The notes below the pieces were generated by a model. The model ran no database searches. It was not told the DNA's origin and was given only the letters and a program-made list of their open reading frames with translations. From DATLAN01 sp035527455 (lineage in GTDB: Bacteria > Planctomycetota > Planctomycetia > Pirellulales > Thermoguttaceae), in NCBI GenBank assembly GCA_035527455.1, contig DATLAN010000020.1, positions 1-11,654 of the forward strand: DNA of 11,654 bases. Direction: 5' to 3'. Positions 8,294-11,654 of this stretch are shown in pieces; within the stretch, counting starts at the first letter, position 1; every line of letters starts with the position of its first letter. The position numbers and the translations under genes are program-made.

Positions 8294-9031
8294 CTAGCCG
8301 ATGATGACAGGTCCCTTCTTGAGCTTCTCGACGATTTCCGCACGCGCGCCCTCCCACCACAGATCCACGTCTTCCTCCGTCTTCAGCGTGGCGGGTGGGA
8401 GCTTCATCGAAACGGCCTTCGGCTCCAGGCGTCGCGCCGCTTCGATGCAGGCGTTCTCGAACCGCGTGGGCAGCGCGTCTCGCTGGTCGCGCCATGCGGA
8501 CAGAGGACGATTCTGCAAGGTCGTCAGCACTTCCTGTTGCGTTCCCACCTTGATCTCGGGCACGTCGCCAAGCTCCTGCTTGCGGAGAATCCGCCCCCGA
8601 TCGTCGTCGGGCAGCTTCTGCCACGCCTCCGATCCCGCCAGCCGCCCGGTCTGGTCCTCGTGGGTCCGCTCGTACGCCTGATGGGCCTCTTGCAGGGCTC
8701 CCCGCAAACCCTGCGTCAGCCGGTCGCACAGCGGCGGCACAGGGTCCGGTTCATCCAAAAGTGCCCGCTGCTCCCTGATTGCCTGGACCTGGGGGCCCAC
8801 CTCGTCGGCGACCGGTAGACTGCCTGCGTGGTCCAACAGCAGCCCGAGGTCTTTCCACCGCGGCATCCGGCTGCAAGCCAGCTTGGCGGCCTGCTCCCAG
8901 GCTTGAGCCTCCTCGGTCAACCGGTCCTCGGCAGCCAGGATCGAGGCGAGCTGTTCGTTGCCCGACTGTTGGGTCAGGTCGTCCAGATGCTTGGTGTCGG
9001 GTCGGGCCGGCAACGGCGGTTCGCCGCCAGC
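8294..9031 (-). pseudogene. brxC: BrxC C-terminal part, out of frame with the rest of brxC
   Basis: This frame encodes about 245 residues that continue BrxC after the frameshift. It begins AGGEPPLPARPDTKHLDDL, then SGNEQLASIL, then a helical, Glu/Leu/Arg-rich stretch with WQKLPDDDRGRIL, and ends LKKGPVIIG. These match the conserved BrxC tail as I recall it. The segment has no good independent start: the first candidate is a TTG at 9013 with no clear Shine-Dalgarno site, and the match to BrxC already begins upstream of it. It is therefore better read as the detached end of brxC than as a separate gene. The stop at 8294 is 39 nt before the pglX start. The frame is otherwise clean over about 740 nt, so the shift is either recent or a sequence error. 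Confidence 0.85.
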
Positions 9032-11318
9032 GGGATAGAAGCTCCTGCAACAACCTGCCGGCGGCCAATGCCTCTTCGTTGGGCTTGCAAGGAATGCCGA
9101 CCGTTTGGAACAGCGTACGCAGCCGGATCTTTTCCTTGGCCGTCAACGGCCGACTCTCAACCCGGAAGCTCGCCGGGCCGATCTTCGTGTGATCGAGCTG
9201 ACGGGCCAGCACCGGTTTCTCGTTCTGCGCGGCCTGGAGGTTCTCGGTCAGCGTAAGCAGGACCAGGGAGGCGTCGATGGCCTCCTGGGGCCAGCCGTAC
9301 GGATCGCCGGCAAACTCGCCGCGGACCTCACGCCCCTTCTTTCCGCTGCCCACGTAGCCGAGGATCGCCGAGCAGACCGGATGCTTGGCGACCTCGCCCT
9401 GATAGTCGACCGTCTCCAAGGCGTTGGCGTCGCCGCCGTGGGCCTTCTTCAAAACCTGGTCCCAGCGGGCGTCGTCGGCGTCGTTGAACTTGGGAAAGAG
9501 CCGGGCCAGTGAGAACCCGGCCGCAGCCTCAACCTTCTCGGCCAACGTGGAACCGTCGATCTCGCTGCCGCCGCCCTGAAGGACACGGGTTTGCTTGAAA
9601 ATCGTGCCGAGCACCAACTCCAGGTTGCTTTCGGCGTTGGCCCTTCGTGTCTCCATGGCGCGGCGGGCTTCTTTCCCCGGGCCACTTGTAGGTTCGCCCC
9701 GCACGTCTATCGTGTCTTGGGCTGCCTTCAACTCGGCTAGCCGTTGCTTCAAGTCGTCAGCCTGCCGACGCTCGACGAAAACAAAGACTGTGGGGCTCTC
9801 CACGCCGGCCTGATGGGCGTCCTCTTGGACGGACTTGAGCGAGTCGGACCATCCGTCGCGGATCCACACCGGTACGACGGGCCCCTTCGGCTTGGGCGGC
9901 TCGGGGCCGTAGTGGAACTCGACGGTGCGGTGCTCCTCGATGGCCTCGTGAATCTCGCGCAAGAGGACGCTAGACTGAAGTAGGTCCTGAGCAATCTGGC
10001 CGTAGATGAAGTCGCCCGAGATCACCGTGCCCACCGGTGCATCGGCCGTCTCCTTGGCTGCCTCGAAGACGATTCTGAGCTGCGTGCGGAGTTGGGCGGC
10101 AGTCCCGCCGGGATCGACGGCCCGCAGGCAATTTTCCCAGAAACGGCGACGGACGGGCAACAGTGGGTAGTCGGCCACCAGGATGTCGCGATCTTCGGTA
10201 CGGGGTCCGATGTCGGTTTCGCGGAGATGCCGGGAAACTTCGCCATCGCAGGTATCAAGGGTCTGCTTCACCGTGGGCACCCGATCGGGCTTCTTGAGCA
10301 AGATCATTTCCCGCGTGACTGTCTCTACGTCGGTGTCGGAGAGGTGGAGTTGTGTGGTGAACCGGGGGGCGATCTTTTGCAACAGCGGCGTGTCGTGCAG
10401 AGCACTCTGGCCCGTGCCGACCAGGAGCACGCGGCCGTCGAGATGCTTGGCCATAGCTTCGGCGAGTTCGTACACCTGCCGGCTGCGGTCGGGCTCGTCG
10501 GCGATGTACTGCTGGATCTCGTCGAAAGCCAACGGTGTGCTGGGGAGCTTTCCGTCGGAGCCGACCATCACGTCGCGCATGACGGCCAGCATCTCGTCGT
10601 CGGTGATGTCGTCGGGCGTGTGGAATTGCTCCTTGACCAGGGAGCGGACCTCTTTGGCCGAGGAGGCGAAATCGGGATCGGCCGCCAGCAGACCTTCGGC
10701 CAGGTGCGGGGAAACGTAGAGGTGGCGCAGCTCCTGATCCAACTGTTTGCCCGCTGCCTCGACGTGGGACCGGACCGTCTCATAGAAACCGTTCTGCTTG
10801 AGCCAGATGACGAAGCGGGCCTGGGCGTATTCCTTCGGCAGGCCGGCCGAGGGGAAGATGATCGAGAGGGCGGCCAGGCGGATGCTGTCGCCGGCCCCCG
10901 CGCCCAGCTTGCCCGATGCGGCATGCAAGCCTCCGAACTGTTTGCCGCGGGTGGAAAGCTCGGTGAGCAGGTCGTTCACCTCGGTGGACAGCGACGCGAG
11001 ACCGCGGGCCGTGGCACCGTCCGGAAACTCGTAGTCGACCCACAGGTAGCGGAGCATCTTGATCAGGTGCGACTTTCCGCTGCCGTAGAACCCGCTAACC
11101 CAGACTGGCGGCTGCTCCGGCTGTCCGAGGTTGCCCAGGAAGGATTCCATGATTCTCACGAGCCCGCGCTGGTACTCGCCTTTGCAGACGAAGGTCTCCA
11201 ACTCGAATCGCAGGGTCTGGCGGAGGGCTTCGGTATCGACTTCGGCCACTTCGGCGACGCCGTTGTTGAGCAACCGCATCGCCCCGGGATCTTTGACATA
11301 CAGCTCGCGGTTTTTCAT
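8751..11318 (-). pseudogene. brxC: BREX-1 BrxC, P-loop ATPase: N-terminal part, internally shortened and frameshifted
   Basis: BrxC is the large P-loop ATPase of BREX, essential for methylation and defence in studied systems. The ATG at 11318 follows AAGGAA (11328-11333) by 9 nt, and the N terminus MKNRELYVKDP is typical. Walker A is GFYGSGKS (76-83), Walker B is LAFDEIQQY (263-271), and VGTGQSAL (300-307) is sensor-like. Residues 378-415, including YPLLPVRRRFWE, are family-typical. Two lesions follow. LLREIHEAIEE (452-462) is joined directly to HRTVEFHYGPEPP (463-475), where homologs as I recall them have about 140-190 further residues. After LLQELLS (codons at 9033-9053) the frame is lost, and about 92 arginine/proline-rich nonsense residues follow to the stop at 8751. 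The real C terminus continues in another frame (8294-9031). Joined, the protein would be about 1,008 aa against about 1,150-1,250 expected. Sequencing or assembly error remains possible. Confidence 0.88.
9924..9945 (-). other. Junction of the apparent in-frame deletion in brxC
   Basis: Codons for AIEE (up to residue 462) meet codons for HRTVEFHY (from residue 463) here. The left side corresponds to the LLREIDE-type motif ending the ATPase region of BrxC. The right side corresponds to the HFGDEPP and IPVWVRDGW region of the second half. The winged-helix-like linker that normally separates them appears to be missing. The comparison is from remembered homologs, so the exact end points are uncertain. 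Confidence 0.6.
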
Positions 11319-11323
11319 GGGCT

Positions 11324-11654
11324 CTAGTTCCTTTCCGTCGCGGTGATAGGCGTCGCCAGATAGTTCCAGCCGTCTCTGGCGTCGAGCAGTCGATAATTGT
11401 TGGCTTCATATTCACCGGGGAAGAAGACCAGCAGCCGACCGACGATCGCGTCCTTCACGGCATCCATCAACTCGGAGACGCGGACAAAGCCAAACAGCGT
11501 GGCCGCGCCGAGAACGGCCACGACGGTGTTCGAGTCGGCCTGCTGGAGATCGTTGCGGAGTCGCCCGGCAGTGAACTCAAGGAACTCCGGCATCGCCGAT
11601 TCGAGCGATTCCGGGTCCTCAAAATAAGACTCGCGGTATTCTTGGCCGGCCATC
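11324..11654 (-). CDS. brxB: BREX-1 BrxB (DUF1788), 3' part, cut by the window edge
   Basis: The C-terminal 109 or so residues of BrxB are visible. The reading frame is still open at the window edge, and the Met at 11653 (MAGQEYRESYFEDPE) is internal in the family, whose members are about 190-200 aa, so roughly the N-terminal 80-90 residues lie to the right. The diagnostic block is near the end: GRLLVFFPGEYEANNYRLLD followed by ARDGWNYLATPI. BrxB is a small soluble protein required for BREX methylation and defence; its biochemical role is not well established. Its stop codon is 5 nt before the brxC ATG, and the brxC Shine-Dalgarno site lies within its last codons, so the two are translationally linked. 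In type 1 BREX, brxA would be expected just upstream, outside this window. Confidence 0.92.
   Translation of the reverse strand, partial: MAGQEYRESYFEDPESLESAMPEFLEFTAGRLRNDLQQADSNTVVAVLGAATLFGFVRVSELMDAVKDAIVGRLLVFFPGEYEANNYRLLDARDGWNYLATPITATERN
11328..11333 (-). promoter_or_regulatory. Shine-Dalgarno site of brxC, inside the end of brxB
   Basis: AAGGAA on the minus strand lies 9 nt before the brxC ATG at 11318 and is part of the last brxB codons. It fixes the brxC start and implies coupled translation. Confidence 0.6.

Noticed and set aside
10092..11327. Plus-strand open frame of 411 codons opposite brxC
   Set aside because: It lies wholly opposite the motif-bearing N-terminal part of brxC. 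Long antisense frames are expected in GC-rich coding DNA, and its translation shows no recognisable domain.
1..11654. CRISPR array, tRNA, rRNA or insertion sequence
   Set aside because: I saw no regular repeat-spacer pattern, no tRNA-like cloverleaf and no transposase frame. Nearly all the window is BREX coding sequence.

Overview
The window holds most of a type 1 BREX (bacteriophage exclusion) phage-defence operon on the minus strand, plus one small unrelated gene at the left edge on the plus strand. The DNA is GC-rich (about 60% or more in most lines I counted), with Shine-Dalgarno sites ahead of most genes. It is clearly bacterial. The left-edge gene resembles short hypothetical proteins that I associate, from memory only, with Planctomycetota and neighbouring phyla, so the host assignment is weak.

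Read in its own direction (right to left), the operon is: brxB (3' part, cut by the window edge, 11654-11324), brxC (11318-8294, damaged), pglX (8254-4937), pglZ type B (4916-2568) and brxL (2565-520). The gaps are 5, 39, 20 and 2 nt, so this is one tightly packed transcription unit whose promoter lies to the right of the window. brxA, normally first in type 1 BREX, would also be expected there. brxL is the last gene. About 205 bp separate it from the convergent 83-aa gene at 63-314, which appears to lie outside the BREX operon.

In known type 1 systems, PglX methylates a non-palindromic host site, and BrxB, BrxC and PglZ are needed with it for methylation and defence. BrxL is a Lon-like AAA+ DNA motor needed for blocking phage but not for methylation.

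The main surprise is brxC. It carries two independent lesions. One is an apparent in-frame loss of roughly 140-190 residues after residue ~461. The other is a frameshift near 9030-9050 that moves the C-terminal ~245 residues into another frame. pglX, pglZ and brxL are all open and keep their motifs. The locus is therefore either a recently inactivated BREX island, an unusual split or short BrxC, or carries assembly error. A second point of interest is a low-GC patch (about 50% over 6001-6660 against 58-75% nearby) inside pglX, just after the catalytic motif. It fits exchange of the target-recognition module.
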